DNA of 64,000 nucleotides from Francisella halioticida (GTDB lineage: Bacteria > Pseudomonadota > Gammaproteobacteria > Francisellales > Francisellaceae): contig NZ_CP022132.1 in the NCBI RefSeq assembly GCF_002211785.1, positions 1,364,001 through 1,428,000 on the forward strand. Direction: 5' to 3'. The first letter of the stretch is position 1. The number at the start of each line of letters is the position of its first letter. Under the pieces are notes generated by a model that saw only the letters and a program-made list of their open reading frames with translations, did not search any database and was not told where the DNA came from. Made by a program: the position numbers and the translations under genes. Of this stretch, positions 8,634-17,506 are shown one piece after another.

Positions 8634-10064
8634 ATGGAAAATTTCTTTTTAAGTTTACTATATATAGTAGAAGCAAATATAGTTTTATTCATTTGTCAGG
8701 CTTTAACAATTTTAGTTGTACTAAAGCTTATAGTAGACAAAAAATCTGCATCAAATATTTTAGCTTGGCTTTTAGCAATACTTTTTATTCCCTATGTTGC
8801 AATTCCCTTCTTTTTTATATTTCAACGTAAAGACAAGCGTAGCTTTTGGCAAAAAGAGACTATGGATATTAGTCAACCTACCCTACAAAAAACATGCTTA
8901 ACAAAAGAACATAAGTGTCAAGATTTACCCATGGATACTATTAATGTTTTTTCTAGTATGGATTTACCAACTCTCAGAGGAAAAAACTCTTTTGAAATAT
9001 ACACAGATGGTGTTAAAGCTTTTCAAGCTTTTATAGAAGCTATCAACTCAGCAAAAAATAACATCTATATACAAACCTATGTTTTTAAAAATGACACTAC
9101 ATCTAAACTTGTTATAAATGCTTTAGAAAAAAAAGCTGCTGAAGGTGTTGAAGTAAAGATGATGGTAGACTCACTTGGTTCACTATATGTCTATCGTCAT
9201 AATAAAAAAATATTTAAAAATTTAAGAAAATTAGGAGCTGAAGTTGTCTTCTTTATGCCTGTTTTGACTAACCCATTACGTAACTATATTAATTATAGAA
9301 ATCATAGGAAAATATATATTTTTGATAATAAAATTGTATTTAGTGGTGGAATGAATATTGGTGATGAATATATGTCACCAATCGAACACGAAGGAATGTG
9401 GGATGACTTGTTATTTAAAATTCAGGGTGAATCATTACTATATTTTTTAAAAGTTTTTTGCTCAGATTGGTATTTTGCTACAAATCAAGAGTTAGATTTT
9501 AAAGTAAATAACAATATTTCTCAGGAAGGATTTGTGCAAGTAATCCCATCTGGACCTGACCTACAAGAAGATCCTTTATATTCAGGTCTAATTACCGCTA
9601 TTAATTCTGCTAAAAATAAATTATGGATTATAACACCATATTTAGTACCTTCTGCTGAATTATATCATTCTATAGTTTTAGCTAAAAAAAGAGGTGTTGA
9701 AGTAAAAATTATAACACCTAAGAAATCCAATCATAAAATAGTAGATAGAGCTAGAGCAAGCTATATCCGAGATTTTCTAAAATTTAATATAGCTATTCAT
9801 TTTACAAAAAACATGGTACATGCAAAGGCTGTTCTAATTGATAATAACCTTGCAATGCTAGGCTCAGTAAATCTAGATAATCGTAGCTTATTCTTGAATT
9901 ATGAGATAGCAACTTTTATATATAGTCAAGATCATGTTCAGAAACTATATAGCTGGGCAGATAAGATTCTAGCTGATTCTAGCAAAGACACTGATCATAT
10001 GACAACTAAGCGTACTAGCTTACTCATAGAAAGCTTTATGAAAATTTTGACACCTCTTATGTGA
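8634..10064 (+). CDS. cls: Cardiolipin synthase (phospholipase D family)
   Basis: A 476-aa membrane enzyme that condenses phosphatidylglycerol to cardiolipin. Two N-terminal hydrophobic segments (about residues 5-30 and 38-60) are followed by two PLD domains, each with an HKD motif: NHRKIYIFDNKIVFSGGMN and VHAKAVLIDNNLAMLGSVN. Both keep the catalytic His, Lys and Asp. Length and layout match bacterial ClsA. It has its own upstream region and is followed by the hydroxybutyrate dehydrogenase remnant. Intact. Confidence 0.92.
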   Translation: MENFFLSLLYIVEANIVLFICQALTILVVLKLIVDKKSASNILAWLLAILFIPYVAIPFFFIFQRKDKRSFWQKETMDISQPTLQKTCLTKEHKCQDLPMDTINVFSSMDLPTLRGKNSFEIYTDGVKAFQAFIEAINSAKNNIYIQTYVFKNDTTSKLVINALEKKAAEGVEVKMMVDSLGSLYVYRHNKKIFKNLRKLGAEVVFFMPVLTNPLRNYINYRNHRKIYIFDNKIVFSGGMNIGDEYMSPIEHEGMWDDLLFKIQGESLLYFLKVFCSDWYFATNQELDFKVNNNISQEGFVQVIPSGPDLQEDPLYSGLITAINSAKNKLWIITPYLVPSAELYHSIVLAKKRGVEVKIITPKKSNHKIVDRARASYIRDFLKFNIAIHFTKNMVHAKAVLIDNNLAMLGSVNLDNRSLFLNYEIATFIYSQDHVQKLYSWADKILADSSKDTDHMTTKRTSLLIESFMKILTPLM

Positions 10065-10377
10065 TCAATTAGCTTAATTTTGTTATATAATAATTAGCAA
10101 ACCTCATTATAGTTTATAGGAGATGTCTTAATGTCTGTAAAAAATAAAGTTACACTAATAACAGGAGCAGCTTCTGGTTTAGGTTTAGGTATGGCAACAG
10201 AGTTCGCAAAACAGGGGGCAAAAGTTGTAATAGCAGATTTAGATCTTGGAAAATCTCAAGTAGTAGCTAGAGATCTTTCTTATAAATATGATATAGAAAC
10301 TCTAGCTGTACAAATGGATGTAACAAATGAAGATCAGGTAAAAGTAGGTATTGATACTACTGTAGAAAAATTTAGGC

Positions 10378-11674
10378 TATACTACCCCAATAAATTAAAC
10401 AATATTTTCAATTATTTAGTTCCCATCTAAGCCGCCCGTTTTTCCAATAAGTTATCGTAATAAAATTTCATAGGTTTTTTATAATTGATAGACTCATGAA
10501 ATCTTCTATTATTATAAAAATCGATATAATCATCCACATCGTTTCTTAGTTCAACAATGCCAGGATATTGATTTAAATAAAATCTCTCACATTTAGCACT
10601 TCTCCAAAATCTTTCGATGCAAATGTTATCAGTTGCTCTACCTTTACCATCCATAGATATAGTAATTTTTTTATCCAATAATGTTTGGATATGAATGTTA
10701 GATGTGTACTGGCTACCTTGATCAGTGTTAAATATTTCTGGTACTCCATATTTATACAGAGCTTCATTTAAAACTTTCATAACTAAACTACTATCCATAG
10801 TGTTGGATATCTCCCAACTTAGTACAGCCTTAGAGTACCAATCAATAATAGCTGCCATATAAACTGTGCCAGCATCAGTCTTAATATATGTAATATCTGT
10901 AGACCAAACTTGATTAGGTCTCAATATGCTTAAACCTTTTAGTTTGTAACTATAAATAGCATGCTCTTTGTTAGGTTCAGATAAGTTTAAGTTTGGTTTT
11001 TTCACCGCCAATATAGCTTTGATGCCTAACTCTTTACGATACTTTTGTACTGTGTTCTCACAGATGCTAAACCCATCTTCTATTAATTGCTTATGAGCTT
11101 TTATATAGCCGTAGCAGGGAATCTCCTCATGTATCTGTATAAGCTTTGCTTTTACTTCTTCTTTATGTTCGTTAACCACAGGCTTGTAATATAAACCAGC
11201 TCTAGAAACTTCTAATAAGAAACTTTGTTTTACAACAGATAATTTATGCTTAGGATCAATCATCGCTTTTCTATCAGATAATCCCAAGCTTACGAGCTTT
11301 CCCTCAAGAAATTCCTTCTCAATTGTTAGTTGTCCAACCTTCTTAGAATACTAATCTATCTTGGTTTGAAGCTTTGCATTGTCTTTTTTATATTGTGATA
11401 CTGATTTGGATGGATCCATTGCCAACTCAGCATTTTCTAAAAAGGCTGTTTTTCAATTATTTATGTTTTTGGGCGTAATATTATATTTTACTGATAACTG
11501 TGTGATTGTTTGATCTTTCCCCAATACTTCCAAGACAACTTTAGTCTTAAATTCAACGGTATATATTTTTCTCTTATTACTCATTTACATTTATCCTAAA
11601 TTGCTCATTTATAGTTTAGCTACTTTAGGAACTAAATTCTCAAAATTGTTGTTACAATTTCATGGGGTATTATA
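10378..11674 (-). mobile_element. IS3-family element, copy A1 (1,297 bp)
   Basis: The ends are TATACTACCCCA (10378) and the inverse complement of TATAATACCCCA (11674). Flanking GGC at 10375-10377 and 11675-11677 is a 3-bp target duplication. A second copy of exactly the same length lies at 53590-54886 in the other orientation. It sits inside a short-chain dehydrogenase gene. Confidence 0.92.
10427..11584 (-). pseudogene. IS3-type transposase (copy A1), two in-frame stops
   Basis: One continuous frame from ATG 11584 to TAG 10427. It has an N-terminal helix-turn-helix (FKTKVVLEVLGKDQTITQLS), a coiled-coil linker and a C-terminal rve integrase core with the DDE residues in STDITYIKTD, NTDQGSQYTS and NICIERFWRSAKCE. 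Two stops lie in frame: TGA at 11453-11455 where a Trp is expected (NINN*KTAF), and TAG at 11351-11353 where the sister copy has Gln (KID*YSKK). The integrase domain alone is open from about 11287. Confidence 0.88.
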
Positions 11675-12270
11675 GGCGTATTGATACAGTGATTAACAAT
11701 GCAGGTATTCAAATAATTTCACCTATTGTTGATTTCAAAATTTCTGCATGGAAAAAACTATTTGATATACACATGACAGGTACCTTACTAGTGACTCAAG
11801 CAGCGATGAGACATATGATAGATCTAAAAACTGGTGGTAGAGTTATTGTAGTAGGATCTGTTCATTCAGTTCTTGCATCAAAAAATAAAGCTGCATATGT
11901 AGCAGCTAAACATGCTCAGGTTGGTTTTGTAAGAGCTTTAGCAAAAGAAGGAGCTGAGCACAATATATCATCTAATTTAATAGGTCCTGGTTTTGTGTTA
12001 TCTCCTCTTGTAGAAAAGCAAATTCCCGAACAAGCTAAGGAACTTAATATTTATGAAGAAGAAGTAATTAAAATATTATGCTTGGTAGTACAGTTTATGG
12101 CGAGTTTACAACTGTTCAGGATATTGCAGATACAGCTATATTCTTAGCTGGATTTAAAACGAATGCTTTAACTGGTCAAAAAATTTTAGTTAGTCATGGC
12201 TGAGCAATGTAAATAAAAATAATCACCTATGTTAATATTAGCTCTATATTAGTATTACGTTCTAACATAA

Positions 12271-13896
12271 ATGTCTGATTCTATAAGAAAAAAACTCGGT
12301 CAACTAATTATGATGGACTTTCGCTATTGGGATGAAAGTACAGATAAGAAACCTATTGCTTTTACAAAAATAAATTCTATAGTCAATAAGCTTTTTAAGA
12401 ACTATAATTTAGGTGGCCTCATTTTATTTAAGGAGAATATAGAAACTAATGAACAGACTATTTCTCTTTTAAGAGGTATACAATCAAACATAAGTACCCC
12501 ACTCTTTTTTGCAACAGATCAAGAAGGAGGTCGAGTAAATCGTATTAAACAAGGTACTAGTGGTTGTGGTAATATGGCACTTGCTGCTACAAATAAGCCA
12601 GAAAATGCTTATACTATGGCTAAGCTGATCGGAGATGAGTTATATAGTTTAGGGATAAATACAAATTTTGCTCCTGTAATTGATGTTAACTCAAATAAGA
12701 ATAATCCTATTATTGGTGTTAGATCATATTCAGATAATCCAGAAACGGTTATAGAGTATGCTAGACATGCTATAGATGGCTATCATGATTCTAAAATTAT
12801 TGATTGTGTAAAGCACTTTCCAGGTCATGGAGATACTTCATCAGATAGTCATTTAGATAATGCGAGTGTAAATAAGAGCTTAGATGATTTAAAAAAAATT
12901 GAATTATTACCTTTTCAAAAATTAGTTAATAAATACAGTATGATTATGTCGGCACATATCAGTATGCCTGCTTTAGATAACGCTACTCATAAATCAATTT
13001 CAACAGGTCAAGATATTAGTATTCCAGCTACTTTATCACATAATATTATTACTAAATTTTTAAAAGAAAAAATAGCATTTAAGGGCCTAATTATATCTGA
13101 TGCTATGGATATGAAAGCTATTACCACTCATTTTGGTTCTATTGAGGCAGCAAAGTTAGCAATATTAGCTGGTATTGATATAGTTCTAATGCCTGTAAGA
13201 ATTTGGTCTGAAAAAGATATTTATAAGCTAGAAGAATTCTTTCTGACTCTTGAAAAAGAATATCAGCAAAACACTAAATTTGCTCTAGCTGTTGATGAGG
13301 CTTATTATAAAATTCTAAAATTTAAACAAAATCATAATTTACATAATTCATATATATATAAATTTTCTCAGAATGAACAAGTTAAAAGAGCAAATCTAAC
13401 AGTTAATTCTCAAAAACACCAAAAAGTTTCATTAGATATTGCAAAACAAAGTACAAATATTGTTAAAAACTCAGGATTAATTCCATATCAGTTTAAAAAT
13501 AATCAAAATATCTTAATTGTTGATTCTGATAAACAGCGATTAGATGAATTTAATAAAATATTAAAAAAAATAGTTTTAAATCAAAATTTAAATATAAGTA
13601 TTAGTACAAAACATATAAATGATAATCTTGAAGCAGATATAAGAAATTATGATTTAATTTTATTAATATCTGAAAGTTTAAAAACATATAACAAGAAATA
13701 TTCTAATCTGACCTCTATAGCCCCTAATAAAATTATAAATATAGCTGCACTTACACCTTATGATATTGACTATATTGATAACATAAAAAATTATGTCTGT
13801 ATATATGGAGCAACCTCTGTAGATCAAACTAATTATACAGTGACTTCCTTAAAAATAAATATACAAGCTGCCTTAGAAAATATTTTTAATATATAA
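12271..13896 (+). CDS. Glycoside hydrolase family 3 beta-N-acetylhexosaminidase (NagZ-like, extended)
   Basis: The N-terminal about 350 residues are a GH3 barrel with ATDQEGGRVNRIKQG, APVIDVN, the NagZ-type catalytic loop KHFPGHGDTSSDSH (general acid/base His-Asp pair) and the nucleophile region ISDAMDMKAI. NagZ enzymes remove GlcNAc from muropeptides during peptidoglycan recycling. At 541 aa the protein is about 200 residues longer than cytosolic NagZ. The extra C-terminal part (about 390-541) has LIVDSDKQ and YDLILLISES segments resembling the alpha/beta GH3 C-terminal domain. No signal peptide is seen, so it is probably cytoplasmic. The ribosome site before ATG 12271 is poor. Confidence 0.85.
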   Translation: MSDSIRKKLGQLIMMDFRYWDESTDKKPIAFTKINSIVNKLFKNYNLGGLILFKENIETNEQTISLLRGIQSNISTPLFFATDQEGGRVNRIKQGTSGCGNMALAATNKPENAYTMAKLIGDELYSLGINTNFAPVIDVNSNKNNPIIGVRSYSDNPETVIEYARHAIDGYHDSKIIDCVKHFPGHGDTSSDSHLDNASVNKSLDDLKKIELLPFQKLVNKYSMIMSAHISMPALDNATHKSISTGQDISIPATLSHNIITKFLKEKIAFKGLIISDAMDMKAITTHFGSIEAAKLAILAGIDIVLMPVRIWSEKDIYKLEEFFLTLEKEYQQNTKFALAVDEAYYKILKFKQNHNLHNSYIYKFSQNEQVKRANLTVNSQKHQKVSLDIAKQSTNIVKNSGLIPYQFKNNQNILIVDSDKQRLDEFNKILKKIVLNQNLNISISTKHINDNLEADIRNYDLILLISESLKTYNKKYSNLTSIAPNKIINIAALTPYDIDYIDNIKNYVCIYGATSVDQTNYTVTSLKINIQAALENIFNI

Positions 13897-13974
13897 ACTA
13901 TTTCTTACTATTCTTTATAATAATTCATCCCAGAGATATTTATAAACTGTTAATTTAATAAAAAAAATCAAAAT

Positions 13975-14025
13975 CAAATTGGACCATAGGGAGCTAATGA
14001 ACAGAATGTGTGGTTTAGACTTTCT
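13975..14025 (+). repeat. Copy 1 of a ~48-bp inverted intergenic repeat
   Basis: CAAATTGGACCATAGGGAGC followed by AATGAACAGAATGTG and GGTTT. The same sequence, with a few changes, is found inverted at about 17241-17287. It starts about 80 bases after the GH3 gene. Its nature is unknown: possibly the end of a lost mobile element. Confidence 0.6.
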
Positions 14026-14709
14026 TTGTCTTTTTATAGTATGGGTTATGATGTGACTTATCTAAATTGATGCTAGATTATCTTTTTATATATAAGTGCA
14101 TATCTAAGTTAATCTCTAGCTGAAATTTATTGATTGTTTCTTGTGGTAATATATGTCGTATACTATATACTGGAAAATCCATAGAAGCATATATAAGTAT
14201 TAACAGCATCAATAAGCTTTATTTTATCATTCTTAGTTATATAATTGGTTCAGTAATTGCTAATCGTGATAGCTCTTTCTTAGCTATACATCTAACATTT
14301 AATTCTTTTAAGCAAATTCCCCAAGTTCCATTAATCCAGTATCCCCATGCTTGATCAAAATTTTGGCACCCTGGAGTTTTTATACCTTTAAACTTTTTCT
14401 CTAACTGAGTGCTAAAATTATTTTTCAGCTGTTGAGCTATTTTTGTTAAATCATTAAATTCAGATAAAGCAAGTGCTTCTTTAGCATATTTTATAATTGA
14501 GAGGTATAATATTTTATTCTAGTTGAAGCAATATGATCTTCCGCAACAGGGCTTGAAAATAGGTCTGTAGTACGGACCTCATAAGAACTTCTTGGAATAC
14601 ATTGTGCCATTTCTAATTTGTAAATATCTACCTCATCAACATTACATTTTTTAGCAAGTGATCATACCCTCCTATTTGGGACACTTAGGTGTTAAGAAAA
14701 GGAGACAAG

Positions 14710-14997
14710 ATGAAATATACAAAAGAGTTTAAAGATGAAGCTGTTAAATTATGTTTACAACCAGATGCAAATAGACGAGAAATAGCAGATAATTTAGGGG
14801 TTAAATATAAAACCATTTGCAGTTGGATATCCAAAGCCATGTCAAACCCTCAGAAAGAAATAAAGATAGATTATAAAACGCAGTACCAGCAACTATCTTT
14901 TGAAAATACTGATTTGAAGAAAAAACTCAAACAGGCAGAAACAGAGCGTGAAATACTAAAAAAGGCAGCAGCGTACTTTGCAAAGCAAAATCTGTAA
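14710..14997 (+). CDS. IS3-family OrfA (copy D1)
   Basis: DNA-binding first frame of the transposase, about 95 aa. It has a helix-turn-helix of the HTH_Tnp_1 type (EFKDEAVKLCLQPDANRREI, then LGVKYKTICSWI), a leucine-rich coiled coil and the IS3-typical end AAAYFAKQNL. ATG 14710 is preceded by GGAGAC and is preferred over the upstream in-frame GTG at 14689. In IS3 elements OrfA is joined to OrfB by a -1 ribosomal frameshift near its end. Intact. Confidence 0.85.
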   Translation: MKYTKEFKDEAVKLCLQPDANRREIADNLGVKYKTICSWISKAMSNPQKEIKIDYKTQYQQLSFENTDLKKKLKQAETEREILKKAAAYFAKQNL

Positions 14998-14999
14998 GG

Positions 15000-15873
15000 T
15001 ACGCCTTTATTAAGGAGCATTATAAAGTTATGCCAGTAACAACACTATGTAAATCTTTGAATGTGAGCACATCTTCATATTACAGATGGATTCATAAACC
15101 TATAGGTAAAAGGCAATATAATGATGCTGAACTAGATGATGCTATTTTAATGAACATAAATCTAGATATGGAAGTGTTAGGATATACAAAGAGCTTAAAG
15201 ATATGGGTTGGAAAGTTACTCAACCTAGAGTATCTAAACGTATGAAATTACTTGGTTTACATGCTAAAGCGGCTCGTAAGCATAAGAAAACTATAGATTC
15301 TAACCACAACAAACATGTTTATGATAATTTATTAGAACAAAACTTCACTGCTTTATCTGTAAATCATAGGTGGGTTACAGATATAACTTATGTACCTACA
15401 CAAGAGGGGTGGCTGTATCTTTGTGTGATTATAGATTTATTCTCAAGATCAGTTATTGGTTGGGCAATGGATTCTAGGATGAAAGCGGATTTAGTTTGTA
15501 ATGCTTTAAATATGGCATTATTTAGAAGAAATTTTCCTAGTGGTGTGATTATACACTCTGATAAAGGGTCATAGTACTGTAGCAAACAATATCAAGACAT
15601 TATTAAAGAACATGGCTACTATCAAGTATGAGCTCTAAAGGATGCTGTTACGATAATGCTGCTTGTGAAAGTTTCTTTGGAACTTTAAAAGTAGAGTTAG
15701 TACATGATGAAAGCTATAAAACTAGAGAAGAAGCTAAACTATCAATATTTGAATATATTGAAGCTTACTATAATACAAAAAGGAGACATTCTACAATAAA
15801 TTATATGACTCCATATCAATTTGAATATATAATGGAAAATGAAGTAGTAAACTGTCCCAAATTGACGGGGTAG
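15000..15873 (+). pseudogene. IS3-family OrfB integrase (copy D1), several lesions
   Basis: The integrase frame starts upstream of ATG 15030 (VRYAFIKEHYK) and runs through CKSLNVSTSSYYRW. It shifts near 15165 (NIN versus KSRYGSVRIYKELKD) in the same way as in the sister copy. It continues with VTDITYVPTQEGWLY and IIHSDKGS, then stops at TAG 15573-15575 where the sister has CAG (Gln). A one-base deletion near 15612 (GAACATGG versus GAACACTGG) shifts the frame again before the catalytic Glu region CCYDNAACESFFGTLK. This copy cannot make an active transposase. Confidence 0.88.
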
Positions 15874-15955
15874 ATCAAAGTTTAGATAGTATTATATAAT
15901 TTTCTTGAGAAATTTTTTCATTTTTTCTTGTTTTAATTGTTACATAGAATTGTCA

Positions 15956-17027
15956 TTACTTAGAGTGATTTTTTTCATGATTTATAAGCCATTGCTTTCG
16001 TATGATACCTCCACCATAACCGCCTAAATTACCATTGCTATTTATAATTCGATGGCAAGGAATTATAAGGGATAATTGATTAGCACCGTTTGCTTGAGCG
16101 ACAGCTCTATATGCTGTTGGCTTATTAACACTTTTTGCAAGATCGGCATAAGATTGTGTTTTCCCTATTGGAATCGTTTTGAGGGTTTCCCAGACTTCTT
16201 TTTGAAATACAGTACCAATTAAATGAGTGGGGGTTTTAAATACCATGCCTATGCCTTTAAAGTATTGTTCAAGTTCAAGCCTCAATTGTTTGGTAATGGA
16301 TGTCTCTCCAGGAATTATAGCAACGCTTAGCTTTTTCCTAAGACGCTCTACTTCAAGTTCTAGTCCACGGCGATCAACAAACTCTAATAGGTATCGCCAT
16401 CATTATCAGCAATACAAACCATAGGTCCTAATTCTGTATCTAACCAAGTAACATTCAATATACAACAGTCAGATTTTGTTGGTGCCACCCCCATGATTTT
16501 TGAAAATGCATCACGAAACCCACTACCAGATTCATAGCCTGAGGAGAGTTGAGCATCTATTACTAAATTTCCTTTTCTAATATGCTTCATAGCCAACCCC
16601 ATTCTTCTTGCTAGTGCATATTCTACAAAGGTCATACCAAATCGTTTTTTAAATTGACGTCTTGCTGTTGATGCATTAATAGATAATTCGTTAAAGTCTT
16701 TATTTTTCCAACGCTTTTCAGGACAAGCTTCCACCGCTTCTACAAGTTTTTTAATGATTGGTGAAACTTTGTTGGGTGGGAAAGAGGTTGGCAGCGTTGA
16801 CATGCTCTAAAAGAAGCTAACATAGCTTCCTTAGCTGACTTAAAGAATTCACAATTGATAAATTTTGGTTTTCTAGCTGGGAAGGTGGGACAACAAAAAA
16901 CACCTGTTGTTTTAACACCAACAAAAAAAGTTCCTTCAAATTCAGGATTTTTATCTAATAGTTCTTGATAATACTTTTTTTGTCGTTTGCTGAAATCATA
17001 TTTAATTCTAAGTTCTTTTTTTGAAAT
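15956..17027 (-). pseudogene. ada: Ada: O6-methylguanine-DNA methyltransferase/transcription activator, frameshifted
   Basis: Ada repairs alkylated DNA and activates its regulon. All parts are recognisable across three frames. The N-terminal metal-binding domain (about 17027-16795) has GVFCCPTFPARKPKF and ACQRCQP, giving the Cys set with the methyl-acceptor. The AraC-type DNA-binding domain lies at 16384-16790. The methyltransferase domain (about 16395-15956) has IPCHRI with the acceptor Cys. One frameshift lies near 16785 and another near 16395. No ATG, GTG or TTG opens the N-terminal frame after the stop at 17030, so the start is also damaged. Confidence 0.87.
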
Positions 17028-17359
17028 CTAATTATATGCAATAAATAAAATAGCATCTCCGAAAATCAGGCATTGATTTTTATATACGGCTTATATTTGT
17101 TCACTATCTTTAGAACTTAAAGCGCGGTAATATACCGACTTACTTATATTCATTATCCCGCAAGTCTATTTAACAGAGAACTCTTTGAAATTTTTTACAA
17201 GATATAGCGGTTTGAGTAACAAAATTATCTAAAAATTAAGTTGAAACCGCCACATTTTGTTCATTCGCTCCTTATGGTCCAAATTGGTTAAAATAGTTTT
17301 AAATAAATGAGTAAAATCCTTTATTTTGTTTATTAATGTAAGTTTTTTTAACATTTTAT
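17028..17359. other. Intergenic region between ada remnant and Fur boxes
   Basis: No gene is visible. It contains the second, inverted copy of the 48-bp repeat (17241-17287). An AT-rich stretch leads into the Fur-box promoter region. Confidence 0.5.
17241..17287 (-). repeat. Copy 2 of the ~48-bp intergenic repeat (inverted)
   Basis: The inverse complement reads CAATTTGGACCATAAGGAGC, then AATGAACAAAATGTG and GCGGTTT, matching the sequence at 13975-14025 except for scattered bases. The two copies bracket the decayed 14-17 kb zone. Confidence 0.6.
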
Positions 17360-17378
17360 AGAAATGATAATCATTATC
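17360..17378. promoter_or_regulatory. Fur box 1
   Basis: AGAAATGATAATCATTATC matches the classical 19-bp Fur consensus at 16 positions, with the whole inner 16 bases identical. It lies about 130 bases before the SbnB-like gene. This is strong evidence for iron repression. Confidence 0.88.
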
Positions 17379-17401
17379 GTGTAGAATCTTTCCTAAAGAA
17401 T

Positions 17402-17420
17402 TATAATGATACCCATTATC
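17402..17420. promoter_or_regulatory. Fur box 2
   Basis: TATAATGATACCCATTATC matches the 19-bp Fur consensus at 16 positions, 42 bases after the first box start. Two sites suggest cooperative, tight iron repression of the downstream operon. Confidence 0.82.
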
Positions 17421-17506
17421 ATTTAAATATAGATTTTTATTACTCTACCCTGTCTATATTAAAATATTTTACTTTAATTATATAAAAATCAAAAGGAGAA
17501 TAAAAA

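Larger units (their letters stand above)
10131..12203 (+). pseudogene. bdhA: 3-hydroxybutyrate dehydrogenase-like SDR, split by an IS and frameshifted
   Basis: Short-chain dehydrogenase. The N-terminal part has the NAD-binding TGAASGLGLGMA motif and an AGGAGA-type ribosome site at proper distance. It is interrupted at 10378 by an IS. Joining 10377 to 11678 (removing the IS and one GGC duplication) gives VEKFRRIDTVINNAGIQ in perfect frame. The C-terminal part keeps the catalytic Ser region (VVGSVHSVLAS) and YVAAKHAQ (Tyr-x3-Lys). A second lesion, a one-base loss near 12078, shifts the frame; corrected it reads [20 protein letters not shown] and ends LVSHG at TGA 12201-12203. The assignment to 3-hydroxybutyrate dehydrogenase rests on this C-terminal pattern. 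Confidence 0.85.
14659..15877 (+). mobile_element. IS3-family element, copy D1 (1,219 bp)
   Basis: The left end TGATCATACCCTCC...TTTGGGACA and the inverse complement of the right end TGATCTACCCCGTC...TTTGGGACA form an imperfect terminal repeat of about 25 bp. AAG flanks both sides (14656-14658 and 15878-15880), a 3-bp target duplication. It holds orfA and a decayed orfB. The sister copy is at 57915-59134. Confidence 0.92.
14237..15949 (-). pseudogene. Unidentified protein remnant split by IS element D1 and a frameshift
   Basis: On the minus strand from about 15949, a frame (…KTRKNEKISQENYIILSK) meets the IS at 15878. Removing the IS and one AAG duplication continues in frame as LAKKCNVDEVDIYKLEMAQC and then IPRSSYEVRTTDLFSSPVAE. 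A one-base shift near 14502 is needed to go on through KYAKEALALSEFNDLTKIAQ and GCQNFDQAWGYWINGTWG to a stop at 14237-14239. I do not recognise the family, and the start is not visible. The exact frame restoration across the IS shows this was one gene. Confidence 0.6.

Noticed and set aside
14130..14354. Plus-strand 74-codon open frame as a gene
   Set aside because: It lies antisense to the better-supported remnant whose frame is restored across IS D1, and it has no ribosome site or family resemblance.
16227..16424. Plus-strand frame over ada
   Set aside because: Ser/Arg-rich shadow of the ada methyltransferase domain on the other strand.
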